Positions 1 through 8,895 of a stretch of 62,661 nt of DNA are shown here, piece after piece (positions within the stretch are counted from its first letter, which is position 1; every line of letters begins with the position of its first letter). A program made the position numbers and the translations under genes. Source of the DNA: Bacteroidales bacterium (lineage in GTDB: Bacteria; Bacteroidota; Bacteroidia; Bacteroidales; P3); assembly GCA_017480185.1 (NCBI GenBank), contig JAFVBC010000013.1:1-62661 (forward strand). The letters are read 5' to 3'. Under the pieces are notes generated by a model. That model saw nothing but the letters and a program-made list of their open reading frames with translations, did no database searches and was not told the origin of the DNA.

Positions 1-2
1 CC

Positions 3-111
3 GGACCATCGCCCACCCTCCGCCTGACCAAGTCCCTCTCAACTCCTGCCGCGGCAGGAGTTGATTGGGAGATGGTCAGGACTTGATAGGGAGTTGATAC
101 GGAGATGATAT
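3..111. repeat. Phased 11-bp inverted repeat element A
   Basis: Four 11-bp units lie on the left in inverted orientation (3-13, 14-24, 25-35, 36-46), then a 10-nt centre (47-56), then five direct units (57-67, 68-78, 79-89, 90-100, 101-111). The best unit reads GGACTTGATAG (79-89). The triplets after GG on the right are AGT, AGA, ACT, AGT, AGA. In this copy the centre is itself a perfect palindrome. It is one of six copies in the window that share the 11-bp phase and the 10-nt centre. Confidence 0.9.
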
Positions 112-253
112 AGCACAAACCTCTTGGTGTCAACGCTTTGCGTTTTTTAGCACTTTTTGCCCCCAAAATGTCATTTTTGGCCATGTAAGGAGCACGTCGG
201 AGAGTGTGTGCTCCGAGGGTTGACAGGAGGGAGGTGCGAGGCCAAAAAAGATT

Positions 254-283
254 TTGCCATACCGAAATTAAGCGTTAATTTTG
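254..283 (+). promoter_or_regulatory. Bacteroidetes-type promoter for the DUF3127 operon
   Basis: TTG at 254-256 (preceded by TT) and TAATTTTG at 276-283 are separated by 19 bases. This matches the known Bacteroidetes primary-sigma consensus of TTTG, 19-21 bases, TAnnTTTG. Transcription would begin near 290, leaving a leader of about 58 nt before the ATG at 348. Confidence 0.75.
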
Positions 284-347
284 TCAATTCAAAGGACTGC
301 ATCTTTACAGTCAAAACGTTTGATAACCAACAAAAACAAGAAATAAG

Positions 348-782
348 ATGGAGATAACTGGCAAGCTTATAAAGATATTGCCCAACGTGGAAGGCGAGTC
401 GCAGCGAGGCCATTGGGTGCGCGGAGGGTTTGTGATTGAAACCGATGGTGAGTACCCTCGCATGGTGGCATTCACCGTGTTTGGCGAAGAGCGTGTGGCC
501 ATGGTGCAGAACGTTCCGATGAACTCGACGGTGGTGGTAACCTTTTCGCCCGAAAGTCGCGAGTATAACGACCGTTGGTATACCGACCTGCGTTGCAGCC
601 GAGTGCAGACGGCCGCCAGTGCTCCTCTGCCCGGCGCCAGTCAGGGCTATGCTTGGAGCGGTGCCCCACAGGGGCAACCAGCCTATGCAGCTACTCAGCA
701 AGGCCAGCCCACGCAACAATCGGGCTCGTTTGCCACACCGCCACAAATGGCCGACAACAGCAACGACGACTTACCCTTCTAA
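348..782 (+). CDS. DUF3127 family protein with SSB-like acidic C-terminus
   Basis: This 144-residue protein belongs to the DUF3127 family, which is found mainly in Bacteroidota. Residues 1-90 form a compact beta-rich region that I take to be OB-fold-like. Residues 95-137 are a low-complexity linker rich in Gln, Ala, Pro and Gly, and the chain ends in NDDLPF. That layout (OB-like core, flexible linker, acidic tip ending in Pro-Phe) is the same as in single-stranded DNA-binding protein, whose tip recruits replication and repair partners. A role on single-stranded nucleic acid is therefore inferred, not shown. It is first in a co-oriented run behind a good promoter, 21 nt before the formyl-THF cyclo-ligase gene. 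Confidence 0.85.
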   Translation: MEITGKLIKILPNVEGESQRGHWVRGGFVIETDGEYPRMVAFTVFGEERVAMVQNVPMNSTVVVTFSPESREYNDRWYTDLRCSRVQTAASAPLPGASQGYAWSGAPQGQPAYAATQQGQPTQQSGSFATPPQMADNSNDDLPF

Positions 783-803
783 CCACACCTTAACGTATCA
801 GCG

Positions 804-1349
804 TTGAGCACAGCAGCAGAGAAACAAGCCTTGCGTCGACTGATGCGCGAACGCAAACGCCAGTTTGCCGACAGCGAGAAAGAGTTGCGGTCGGCCGTGG
901 TGATGCGACGGCTGGAAGCCGAGCCCCACTTTGCAGCCGCACAGACGGTGCTTTTCTACTGGGCCATGGCCGACGAGGTGCAAACACAAGCGGCCGTGCA
1001 AAAAGCCAGCGAACACAAGACCGTGCTGTTGCCATGCGTTGACGGCGACGACCTTCGTTTGCGCCAATACACAGGCACCAGCAGCATGGCTGTCGGCGAA
1101 CAGTTTGGCATTGGCGAGCCTGTGGGCGACGAGTTTACCGATCTTGAAAAAATAGACGTGGTGGTAGTGCCTGGTGTGGCCTTTGACAGGGATTACAACC
1201 GCATGGGGCGTGGCCGAGGCTACTACGACCGACTGCTACGTCGCATGCCCCATGCTTTCACCATTGGCGTTGCCTATGGTTTTCAGATGGTAGATCACGT
1301 GCCTACCGACGACCACGACATTGCCCTCAACCTTGTTATTAGCGACTGA
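804..1349 (+). CDS. fau: 5-formyltetrahydrofolate cyclo-ligase
   Basis: The enzyme (181 aa, normal for the family) converts 5-formyl-THF to 5,10-methenyl-THF using ATP, returning this storage folate to the one-carbon pool in the cytoplasm. The family signature is plain: VVPGVAFD at 121-128, then the Gly/Arg-rich loop RMGRGRGYYD at 133-142, and PTDDHD at 167-172 near the C-terminus. The N-terminus is rich in Arg/Lys, as usual for ATP-grasping members. The only start that keeps the whole domain is TTG at 804; no ATG lies nearby in frame. The next gene begins 2 nt after the stop, which suggests translational coupling. The folC gene at 47.8 kb belongs to the same folate metabolism. Confidence 0.93.
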   Translation: MSTAAEKQALRRLMRERKRQFADSEKELRSAVVMRRLEAEPHFAAAQTVLFYWAMADEVQTQAAVQKASEHKTVLLPCVDGDDLRLRQYTGTSSMAVGEQFGIGEPVGDEFTDLEKIDVVVVPGVAFDRDYNRMGRGRGYYDRLLRRMPHAFTIGVAYGFQMVDHVPTDDHDIALNLVISD

Positions 1350-1351
1350 CC

Positions 1352-1813
1352 ATGCCAATGTTTCCCACACCCAAGCCGCGCAGGTTCACCTACAGGCCTC
1401 GTTTCTACGACCCCGAAAAGGAACGCCTTGAGGCTATACGCCTGCGCCATGCCGACCAAGCCGAGGCCGACATCGCTGCTCCCCCGATTGCCGACTCGAC
1501 CACCGACACACTTGAATATTTTGAGCAGCGAGTGCGCGAACTGGACAGTGCCGACCGCAAACGCAACCATAAACTGACGTGGCGCGACATGTTTCGCAAA
1601 CGCGAAATGCCGACATTCAACTATCAACCCCGTTTCAGTGGCGAAACCAACAACGAATCAACCAACAAATCCGACCAATATAAACGTCGCACCACAAAAA
1701 TCAAGCGTCGTTTCGACATCACCGACGCAGAATATTTCAAACCGGTGCCCGCAGGAAAGATAATGCTCTACACCCTACTGGTGTGCTTACTGCTATACTG
1801 GATAGTGTTCTAA
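1352..1813 (+). CDS. Hypothetical tail-anchored membrane protein
   Basis: I do not recognise this 153-residue protein. Residues 1-130 are strongly charged, with many Arg, Lys, Asp and Glu, and contain two similar Pro/Arg/Phe stretches near 9-18 and 86-94 (a Tyr-x-Pro-Arg-Phe core), perhaps an internal repeat. A single hydrophobic segment at about 135-153 ends the protein with no residues beyond it, so it should sit as a C-terminal tail anchor with the bulk in the cytoplasm. It lies between the folate gene and panD with gaps of 2 and 11 nt, so it is cotranscribed, but that context does not reveal a function. ATG 1352 was chosen; a second ATG lies at 1358. Confidence 0.7.
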   Translation: MPMFPTPKPRRFTYRPRFYDPEKERLEAIRLRHADQAEADIAAPPIADSTTDTLEYFEQRVRELDSADRKRNHKLTWRDMFRKREMPTFNYQPRFSGETNNESTNKSDQYKRRTTKIKRRFDITDAEYFKPVPAGKIMLYTLLVCLLLYWIVF

Positions 1814-1824
1814 ACCGAAGAACT

Positions 1825-2166
1825 ATGCAAATACAAATGCTGAAATCGAAGATACACCGCGTAACGGTGACCGAGGCCGACATAGACTATATCGGCAGCA
1901 TCACCATAGACGAGGCCCTTATGGAAGCCGCGGGCATCATCGAAAACGAGCGCGTAGAAATATACAACATCACCAACGGCGAACGCATAGCCACCTATGC
2001 CATACGTGGCGAACGGGGTAGCGGCGTGATAGGCATGAATGGGGCAGCAGCGTTGAAGGTGCCCAAAGGCAGTCTGATAATAATAGCCAGCTATGCCATG
2101 ATGACCCCCGACGAGGCTGCACAATGGCATCCCACCGTCGTGTTTCCACACAACAACCAGTTATGA
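1825..2166 (+). CDS. panD: Aspartate 1-decarboxylase
   Basis: PanD makes beta-alanine from aspartate for pantothenate and CoA synthesis. It is a pyruvoyl enzyme made as a proenzyme that cleaves itself between Gly24 and Ser25. With the ATG at 1825 the sequence YIGSITID places Gly at 24 and Ser at 25, exactly the family positions, so this start is preferred over an upstream ATG at 1783 that would overlap the previous gene. NGAAA at about 72-76 and the IIIASYAMM stretch are also typical. The protein has 113 residues, a little shorter at the C-terminus than the E. coli enzyme (126). Its stop overlaps the ATG of the next gene (ATGA). Confidence 0.95.
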   Translation: MQIQMLKSKIHRVTVTEADIDYIGSITIDEALMEAAGIIENERVEIYNITNGERIATYAIRGERGSGVIGMNGAAALKVPKGSLIIIASYAMMTPDEAAQWHPTVVFPHNNQL

Positions 2167-3185
2167 CCGCCCAAGCCCAAACCGGCAAGCGATGGAAAGA
2201 CCTTCTGAAGATGGTTCTTTTCCTGGGCATAGGCGTATTTTTCATCTACTGGTTTTTGCTAAAACTCGATGCCGACCAAAAACAAGCTATCTGGACATCG
2301 TTTCTTGATGCCAACTACGGCTGGGTGGCCGTCTGTGCATTGTGCAGCATTGTGAGCCATCTGCTGCGTGCCATGCGGTGGCAATTGCTCTACCACCCCT
2401 TGAATCTGCGTCCAAAACTCAACAACACATTTGGCTCGGTCATGGTGGCATACTTGGGCAACTTGGCTTTTCCACGTGCAGGCGAAGTGATGCGTTGCGC
2501 CACGATGCACACCAGCAACGGAATACCCGTTGAGAAATCGCTTGGAACGGTGGTAACCGAACGCCTTATCGACCTTGCAGCCTTTGCGGTAATACTGGTC
2601 ATAGGCTTTATGGCCATGTTTGGTCAAGCCAAAGATTGGCTCTACAACACCCTCTCCGAACGCTTTGACCACCTGCCAAACATGGTAGTTGTGGCAGTTG
2701 TAGGCGCAGGGGCAATCGTTCTACTGTGGTTGGCTTACAAGTTGTTGTGGAAACGTCTGCTACGTTTCAAGCCAGTGGCTGCCATCGACCGTTTGGTGCG
2801 CAGCACCATTGACGGGGTGAAAAGCATATTCCACCTGCAACGCCGAGACATCCTACTATTCATCGTTTATAGCATTGGCATCTACTTTCTCTACATCCTT
2901 GGCGGTCTTATCATCTTCCAAGCCTTTGACCAAACAGCATCGCTCGACTTTGGCGCAGCCTTTGTGGTCTACCTGTTTGGCTCGGTTGGGATGACCTTTT
3001 CGCAAGGGGGCATTGGAGTATACCCCGTGGTGGTACAACTGGCATTGGCCATCTATGGCATAAGCGTTGAGACAGGCACGGCATGTGGTTGGTTGCTTTG
3101 GGGCAGTCAGCAGGCAGTGGTGTTGCTTGTGGGTGGCGCATACATGATATATTTCAGCATCTCGAAAAAGAAAAGAAAGGAATAA
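2163..3185 (+). CDS. Flippase-like integral membrane protein (UPF0104/LPG synthase TM family)
   Basis: The 340-residue protein has a short charged N-terminus and about eight hydrophobic segments. It carries the hallmarks of the UPF0104 / lysylphosphatidylglycerol synthase transmembrane family (YbhN, AglD type): an RAMRW motif around residue 67 and a conserved N...PRAGEVMR loop around 100. Members without the soluble synthetase half are often called flippase-like, but their substrates are mostly unknown and I assign none. The ATG at 2163 overlaps the panD stop by 4 nt; an ATG at 2124 would overlap panD further and adds only polar residues. It is followed 2 nt later by trxB. Confidence 0.85.
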   Translation: MTAQAQTGKRWKDLLKMVLFLGIGVFFIYWFLLKLDADQKQAIWTSFLDANYGWVAVCALCSIVSHLLRAMRWQLLYHPLNLRPKLNNTFGSVMVAYLGNLAFPRAGEVMRCATMHTSNGIPVEKSLGTVVTERLIDLAAFAVILVIGFMAMFGQAKDWLYNTLSERFDHLPNMVVVAVVGAGAIVLLWLAYKLLWKRLLRFKPVAAIDRLVRSTIDGVKSIFHLQRRDILLFIVYSIGIYFLYILGGLIIFQAFDQTASLDFGAAFVVYLFGSVGMTFSQGGIGVYPVVVQLALAIYGISVETGTACGWLLWGSQQAVVLLVGGAYMIYFSISKKKRKE

Positions 3186-3187
3186 AA

Positions 3188-4117
3188 ATGGAGACAACAC
3201 GTTGTTTGATAATAGGCTCGGGGCCTGCTGGTTTTACGGCAGGCATCTACGCATCGCGCGCCGACCTAAAGCCCCTACTGTATGAGGGCGAGCAGCCCGG
3301 TGGCCAACTTACTATCACCACCGAAATTGAGAACTTTCCTGGCTACCCCGAAGGTGTCGATGGCACAGCCATGATGGAGGATTTGCGCCGTCAGGCAGCC
3401 AAGTTTGGCACCGAAATACGCTCGGGTTACATCACCAAGATCGACCTCTCGCACCGTCCGTTTACGGCCACCGACGACCACAACAACACCATTGTGGCCG
3501 ACACGGTGATAATAGCCACCGGCGCAAGCGCAAAATGGATAGGACTTGACAGCGAGCGCCAATACTACGGGCAAGGAGTGTCGGCATGTGCCACATGCGA
3601 CGGTTACTTCTATCGCAACAAAATAGTGGCTGTGGTGGGTGGTGGCGACACAGCCTGTGAAGAGGCCAACTACCTCTCCAATCTGTGCCAAAAAGTCTAC
3701 CTGGTGCATCGTCGCAACGAGTTGCGCGCATCAAAAGCCATGCAGCATCTTGTACTTGACAACCCCAAGATAGAAATGGTGTGGGATAGTCGTGTGCACC
3801 TCATCGGAGGCACCCCCGAACAAGGCGTAACCCACATAGAGCTTGAAAACGTAAAAGACAACAGCATCTCTACGCTAAAAGTCGACGGAGTGTTTGTTGC
3901 GATTGGCCACAAACCCAACACTGACTTCCTTGACAATCAAGTAGAGCTTGACCCTCAGGGCTATATCAAACAGCAATCCAACACCACACAAACAAACATA
4001 CCTGGAGTGTTTGCCGCTGGCGATGTATGCGACCCATCGTATCGTCAAGCCATAGTGGCAGCAGGTCGTGGTTGCATGGCCGCCCTCGATGCCGAACGAT
4101 TCCTGCAAGGTCTATAA
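3188..4117 (+). CDS. trxB: Thioredoxin-disulfide reductase
   Basis: This NADPH-dependent flavoprotein (309 aa) reduces thioredoxin. Visible features in order are the FAD-binding GSGPAG at 10-15, the redox-active CATC at 134-137 inside VSACATCDGYF, the NADPH-binding GGGDTA at 151-156 followed by HRRNELRA at 174-181, and the second FAD motif AAGDV at 276-280. This is the low-molecular-weight bacterial type. The ATG at 3188 is preceded by an A/G-rich stretch and starts just before the FAD strand; an ATG at 3083 would add 35 residues inside the previous gene. Reduced thioredoxin could feed the secreted thioredoxin-fold proteins encoded near 10 and 41 kb only through a membrane carrier, which is not seen in this window. 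Confidence 0.97.
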   Translation: METTRCLIIGSGPAGFTAGIYASRADLKPLLYEGEQPGGQLTITTEIENFPGYPEGVDGTAMMEDLRRQAAKFGTEIRSGYITKIDLSHRPFTATDDHNNTIVADTVIIATGASAKWIGLDSERQYYGQGVSACATCDGYFYRNKIVAVVGGGDTACEEANYLSNLCQKVYLVHRRNELRASKAMQHLVLDNPKIEMVWDSRVHLIGGTPEQGVTHIELENVKDNSISTLKVDGVFVAIGHKPNTDFLDNQVELDPQGYIKQQSNTTQTNIPGVFAAGDVCDPSYRQAIVAAGRGCMAALDAERFLQGL

Positions 4118-4122
4118 AAAAA

Positions 4123-6198
4123 GTGACGCCAAGCACGATTGCTCCAAAGAAATACTTAAATCGGTGTCGCCACCTAATACGGTTAGCGACACTGGTTGCC
4201 TTATTGCTGTGTTGGCAAACTATCGATGCACAAGTGGAAGTGGGCGTGGGCAACTCCGCCGAAGCTACGGCCAGTAAATCCACTACCAGTAGCAATCGTA
4301 ACAATAGAAACTTCTCTCCCAACAACCCCAATTCCCCCAATGGAGATAGTACATCCACACAAGGATTAACCTACAACAAGGAGACACCCGACTCTGTAAT
4401 GCGACAGAAAGTGTTCCGATTCAACCTATTGCCTCACGACAGAAAAATATACACCCTCTCCCACCCCACACTTTCCCCAACGGGTGTGCAAAATCACGAC
4501 GTCCTGGATGCCACTAATTTCGGCTATTACCTCAGCAAGGGAGTAATCGGACAAAGCCATATCAGCCTCTACCCACAACTCTATCCCAAAGTAACCTACA
4601 GGTTACAACCCGACCCACATCCTGCTACATCAAAAAGCATCTACAATATATGGCTTTATCAAACGCAGACACCCTACACACGCTTGGCCTATCATTCATC
4701 GGTCAATGCCGACTATCAACTACAAGCCACCCATAGTCAAAACATAATGCCAGGATGGAATGTAGCCGTAGACTACAGATTGACTAACCCCGAAGGGGTC
4801 TATACAAATTCGGGGGTAAAGAATAGTCAGTTCGACATTACAACGAACTACTTCTCTCCCGACTCGCGCATTCAAGCAAAGGCGGGCTTTATCTGGCAAA
4901 GTTTTCGGTTAGGCGAAAACGGAGGTATAACCGATGATACATACTTTACCCAACGTCGTCAAAGCAATCGAGCTGGTATACCTGTAAATATTTACGACAC
5001 AGTGTCGAGAGACATCCGACACACGGTGTTTGCACAAGCCTCATACAGTCTCGTACAACAGTCGAATAAATACCGTGAACACGACTCAATAACGAGTAAA
5101 ATTGTAGGTGATACCGCTGTTATTACCGACACCATTCACCTTATTGACACCATCCAGCCAAGGTCTGCAAGGGTTATAAATGCAGGTGTAGTGGGTATTG
5201 AAGGGGAATACAACCATGAAAAAAGAGTATTCACCGACTCGACTACATGGCATGAGGCAACGATGACATTATACTGGACCAACGATGCTTATATGGATCA
5301 TCGCTGGCACAATCCCTTAAAAATCACTATAGGAGCAAAACCCCGACTGATACGCGCGACCATAGAAGACAGCGAGTACCAATCTGCTTCGTGGTTAAAT
5401 CCATTTGCAAAGGTCGTAGTATCGGGCAAGAGGCTATCACTTACCCTTGATGGTGAGCTGAGTGGTGCGTTTAGCAACGAAATGGATTACAGCCACAATG
5501 CCACATTCAGATACGATGCAGATTCGCTGCATCGGCACATTTTTGTTGTACGTATGACGGCTCAACATCGAAGCCCCGACTTGCGTATGCTCCACAGCAC
5601 CAATTTCGACCTACAAGGGACCGACTATCTGCAAGGCATGATGGCCTATGATTACAGCGACAAACTATCTATCGACCTAAAAGCCACCCATATAAAACAC
5701 CATCTGTGGTACGATTCTGCATTGATACCACGAAGTGGTATCACCCCACTCTGGCTGTTGCAGGGACGCATCAACGCCCACTTTGGCATAAAATGGCTGC
5801 ATTGCAACATGCAACAAATCCTCCAGTACAGCACCGACAACTTACAACTTCCAGTGCCACTATGGGCAAGCAAGAACTCTGTTTATGCTGACATAACATT
5901 GTTCAACCGAGCATTACGCACGCAAATAGGTGTTGATGTGCGCTATCATACACTTTATTTCGCCCCATCATACGACCCTTATACAGGGGTGTTCTACCAG
6001 CAGCACGAAACCGAGGTGGGCAACTACTTGTGGCTTGACGCATTTATAAACATACAGGTGAAGCGCGCAAGCATCTACCTTAAAGGTGGGCATGTGAATG
6101 CCTTGTGGGACGAGAATCCAAACTTCTTCCTCATCCCTCACTATCCTGGGCTGAAATTCGGTCTTTACTGGGGTGTGGTGTGGAACTTCTTTGACTGA
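4123..6198 (+). CDS. Putative outer-membrane porin (Porin_10-like)
   Basis: The protein has 691 residues from a GTG start at 4123. An ATG at 4027 lies in frame but would put 32 arginine- and serine-rich residues, overlapping trxB, in front of the signal peptide. From the GTG the order is a short basic n-region, the hydrophobic core LATLVALLLCW, and a probable cleavage site after DAQ. A Ser/Asn-rich linker follows (about 45-90). The rest shows long alternating beta strands with Tyr/Trp/Phe and a C-terminus ending in Phe-Phe-Asp, as in beta-barrel proteins. Its length and pattern fit the putative porin family seen widely in Bacteroidota. The substrate is unknown. It starts 5 nt after trxB. Confidence 0.78.
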   Translation: MTPSTIAPKKYLNRCRHLIRLATLVALLLCWQTIDAQVEVGVGNSAEATASKSTTSSNRNNRNFSPNNPNSPNGDSTSTQGLTYNKETPDSVMRQKVFRFNLLPHDRKIYTLSHPTLSPTGVQNHDVLDATNFGYYLSKGVIGQSHISLYPQLYPKVTYRLQPDPHPATSKSIYNIWLYQTQTPYTRLAYHSSVNADYQLQATHSQNIMPGWNVAVDYRLTNPEGVYTNSGVKNSQFDITTNYFSPDSRIQAKAGFIWQSFRLGENGGITDDTYFTQRRQSNRAGIPVNIYDTVSRDIRHTVFAQASYSLVQQSNKYREHDSITSKIVGDTAVITDTIHLIDTIQPRSARVINAGVVGIEGEYNHEKRVFTDSTTWHEATMTLYWTNDAYMDHRWHNPLKITIGAKPRLIRATIEDSEYQSASWLNPFAKVVVSGKRLSLTLDGELSGAFSNEMDYSHNATFRYDADSLHRHIFVVRMTAQHRSPDLRMLHSTNFDLQGTDYLQGMMAYDYSDKLSIDLKATHIKHHLWYDSALIPRSGITPLWLLQGRINAHFGIKWLHCNMQQILQYSTDNLQLPVPLWASKNSVYADITLFNRALRTQIGVDVRYHTLYFAPSYDPYTGVFYQQHETEVGNYLWLDAFINIQVKRASIYLKGGHVNALWDENPNFFLIPHYPGLKFGLYWGVVWNFFD

Positions 6199-6231
6199 TA
6201 TAAAAGCAACAAACAAACACATACAAAAGCA

Positions 6232-7746
6232 ATGGCAAATCAAGAAGAGTTTTTCAAAAAAGTGGTAGCACATGCAAAGGAATACGGTTTCATATTCCCA
6301 AGCAGCGAAATATACGACGGATTGGCCGCCGTTTACGACTATGGGCAACTTGGCGTTGAGCTGAAAAACAACATAAAACAATATTGGTGGAAAGCCATGG
6401 TGCAGATGCACGACAATATTGTCGGTCTCGATTCGGCCATATTCATGCACCCACGCATTTGGAAAGCATCGGGACATGTTGATGCTTTCAACGACCCACT
6501 GATTGACAATCGCGACAGCAAGAAACGCTATCGTGCCGATGTCCTTATCGAAGATCACATTGCAAAGATTGAAGACAAGATAAAGAAAGAGGTAGACAAG
6601 GCTCACAAACGCTTTGGCGAGGCCTTTGATCGCGAACAGTTTGTCAGCACCAACGCCCGTGTCGTTGAATACCAAAAACAGATTGACGACATACGCAATA
6701 GGTATGCCGAGTGCATGAATGCCAACGATCTGGCTGGACTCAAGCAGATGATATTGGACTTAGAAATAGTGTGTCCGGTGAGCGGAACACGCAATTGGAC
6801 CGATGTGCGCCAGTTCAATCTGATGTTTGCCACCAAGATGGGCTCGGTGATTGACGATAGCGACACGCTCTATCTACGTCCCGAAACAGCACAGGGCATA
6901 TTCGTCAACTTCCTAAACGTACAGAAAAGTGGGCGCATGAAAGTGCCCTTCGGAATAGCACAAATAGGCAAAGCTTTTCGCAACGAGATAGTGGCACGCC
7001 AGTTCATCTTCCGCATGCGCGAATTTGAGCAGATGGAGATGCAATTCTTTGTGCGTCCTGGAACCGAGCTTGAATGGTTCAAATATTGGAAAGATGAGCG
7101 ACTCAAATGGCACTTATCCATGGGTATGCCCGCCGAAAAGTATCGCTATCACGACCACGAGAAACTTGCGCACTATGCTAATGCAGCTACCGACATCGAA
7201 TTTGAGTTTCCTTTCGGATTCAAAGAATTGGAGGGAATACACAGTCGTACCAACTTCGACCTGGGACGTCATAGCGAATTTAGTGGCAAAAAGCTTCAAT
7301 ACTTCGACAGTGAACTGAACGAAAGCTACACGCCCTACGTTGTGGAGACCTCCATTGGTGTGGATCGCACCGTTCTTGCCGTATTCAGCCACGCCTTGCA
7401 CGACGAGACACTCGAAGACGGGAGTACGCGCACGGTGTTGAGTTTGCCTGCAAAACTGGCGCCCTATAAAGTAGCCGTGCTACCGTTGGTAAAGAAAGAC
7501 GGCATGCCCGAGATGGCACACGACATTGTGGAGCGCCTACGGCCGCAGATGATGGTGCAATACGACGAGAAAGATGCCATAGGCCGACGCTATCGCCGCC
7601 AAGATGCAATAGGCACGCCCCTGTGCATCACCGTCGACAGTGACAGCACAAACGACAACAGCGTCACCGTGCGCCACCGCGACACAATGCAACAGGAGCG
7701 CGTGAGCATTGACAATCTGCAAGGCTATATTAGTGCAAACATCTAA
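6232..7746 (+). CDS. glyS: Glycine--tRNA ligase, single-chain type
   Basis: This class II synthetase (504 aa) charges tRNA-Gly. It is the alpha2, eukaryote-like type (GlyQS), not the split alpha/beta enzyme. Signs are the N-terminal FPSSEIYDGLAAVYDYGQLG (about 21-40), motif 2 with FRNEIVARQFIFRMREFEQME near 244-264, motif 3 with SIGVDRTVLAVF, and a C-terminal anticodon-binding domain (about 410-504) containing the A.YKVAVLPL strand. A charged helical insertion lies between residues 105 and 170. The gene ends the plus-strand run that starts with DUF3127, and a long perfect hairpin follows. Confidence 0.97.
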   Translation: MANQEEFFKKVVAHAKEYGFIFPSSEIYDGLAAVYDYGQLGVELKNNIKQYWWKAMVQMHDNIVGLDSAIFMHPRIWKASGHVDAFNDPLIDNRDSKKRYRADVLIEDHIAKIEDKIKKEVDKAHKRFGEAFDREQFVSTNARVVEYQKQIDDIRNRYAECMNANDLAGLKQMILDLEIVCPVSGTRNWTDVRQFNLMFATKMGSVIDDSDTLYLRPETAQGIFVNFLNVQKSGRMKVPFGIAQIGKAFRNEIVARQFIFRMREFEQMEMQFFVRPGTELEWFKYWKDERLKWHLSMGMPAEKYRYHDHEKLAHYANAATDIEFEFPFGFKELEGIHSRTNFDLGRHSEFSGKKLQYFDSELNESYTPYVVETSIGVDRTVLAVFSHALHDETLEDGSTRTVLSLPAKLAPYKVAVLPLVKKDGMPEMAHDIVERLRPQMMVQYDEKDAIGRRYRRQDAIGTPLCITVDSDSTNDNSVTVRHRDTMQQERVSIDNLQGYISANI

Positions 7747-7764
7747 TTGCATATATAAGAAAAT

Positions 7765-7800
7765 AGCGAGGGGCGATGCCGTTAGGCATCGCCCCTCGCT
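7765..7800. terminator. Bidirectional terminator between glyS and arcB
   Basis: A perfect 16-bp stem (7765-7780 with 7785-7800) encloses a 4-nt GTTA loop. It lies between convergent genes, so it can end both transcripts. The T-run is weak on each side (CTCTTTAT on plus, TTTTCTTATA on minus). The inner arm GAGGGGCG is shared with the folC terminator at 49.1 kb. Confidence 0.8.
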
Positions 7801-7821
7801 GTCTCTTTATACTGGCAGCAA

Positions 7822-8823
7822 TCAGTCGCCCAAAGTGGCAACCATCACAGCCTTAATGGTGTGCATACGGTTCTCGGCCTCGTCGAAAACAATGCTGGCT
7901 TCGCTTTCAAACACCTCTTCGGTCACCTCAATGCCATCAAGACCAAACTGGGCGTTGACATCACGGCCCACCTTGGTTTCAAGGTTATGATAGGCAGGCA
8001 AGCAGTGCATAAACTTGCACTTGGGGTTACCTGTGGCTTGCATCATCTCGGTGTTTACTTGGTAGGGACGAAGCATTTTTATGCGCTCGGCCCAAACCTC
8101 GGCAGGTTCTCCCATCGACACCCACACATCGGTGTAAAGGAAGTCGCAACCCTTAACACCTTTCTTCACGTCATCGGTAACGGTAACGGTAGCACCAGTC
8201 TGCTTGGCAATTTCCTTGCACTGCTTCACCAGTTTTGCATCGGGTTGAAGGGCTTTTGGAGCCACGATGCGCACATCCATACCCATCTTTGCGCCACCCA
8301 CCATCAGGCTGTTGCCCATGTTGAAACGAGCATCGCCAATATAGGCAAAGGTAACTTGATTGAGGGGCTTATCAACATGTTCCTGCATGGTGAGGAAGTC
8401 GGCCAATATCTGAGTGGGGTGCGACTCGTCGGTCAAACCATTCCACACTGGCACACCAGCATACTCGGCCAACTCTTCGACGGTGGTTTGCTTGAAGCCA
8501 CGATACTCAATGCCGTCAAACATGCGACCCAACACACGAGCCGTATCTTTCATGCTTTCTTTCACTCCAATCTGGCTACCGCTGGGGCCAAGATAGGTTA
8601 CATGTGCTCCTTGGTCTTTAGCTGCCACCTCGAAAGCACAACGGGTGCGGGTGGAAGTCTTTTCAAATATCAAGGCAATGTTCTTGCCAGTCATGGTGGG
8701 TTGCTCGGTGCCAGCATATTTTGCGCGTTTAAGGTCGCGAGCCAAGTCGAGCAAATAGTTCAACTCCTTGGGCGAGAAGTCAAGGATTTTCAAAAAATTG
8801 CGATTTCTTAAATTGTAAGCCAT
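7822..8823 (-). CDS. arcB: Ornithine carbamoyltransferase, probably catabolic
   Basis: The enzyme (333 aa) interconverts ornithine plus carbamoyl phosphate with citrulline plus phosphate. The carbamoyl-phosphate loop STRTR is at 57-61, the HPTQ motif follows around 137, and the HCLP ornithine-binding motif is near 268. Length and sequence resemble the long OTCase type (ArcB/ArgI) rather than the shorter anabolic ArgF. The gene lies 72 nt downstream of a carbamate kinase gene on the same strand, which supports use in the breakdown direction: citrulline to ornithine and carbamoyl phosphate, then ATP from carbamate kinase. No arginine deiminase or agmatine deiminase gene is in the window, so the citrulline source is unknown. 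Confidence 0.93.
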   Translation of the reverse strand: MAYNLRNRNFLKILDFSPKELNYLLDLARDLKRAKYAGTEQPTMTGKNIALIFEKTSTRTRCAFEVAAKDQGAHVTYLGPSGSQIGVKESMKDTARVLGRMFDGIEYRGFKQTTVEELAEYAGVPVWNGLTDESHPTQILADFLTMQEHVDKPLNQVTFAYIGDARFNMGNSLMVGGAKMGMDVRIVAPKALQPDAKLVKQCKEIAKQTGATVTVTDDVKKGVKGCDFLYTDVWVSMGEPAEVWAERIKMLRPYQVNTEMMQATGNPKCKFMHCLPAYHNLETKVGRDVNAQFGLDGIEVTEEVFESEASIVFDEAENRMHTIKAVMVATLGD

Positions 8824-8895
8824 GATTTTTAGATTTTTATTGAATGATTGTTTTTTCTTTCCGTCAGTTGCTTTTTCTCATCCAGCAAGTCTCAT

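Larger units (their letters stand above)
1..347. other. Intergenic region at window edge
   Basis: No convincing gene is seen here. It holds phased repeat element A (3-111), a stretch without recognisable features, and a well-formed promoter (254-283) for the DUF3127 gene. A 66-codon open frame at 157-357 has a Cys/Lys-rich composition and overlaps both the promoter and the start of the next gene, so it is not called. Confidence 0.6.

Noticed and set aside
157-357. Small 66-codon ORF before DUF3127
   Set aside because: It covers the predicted promoter and overlaps the next start; the composition is not protein-like.
7861-8811. 316-codon open frame antisense to arcB
   Set aside because: It mirrors a strongly supported gene, has His/Leu-rich shadow composition and no recognisable domain.
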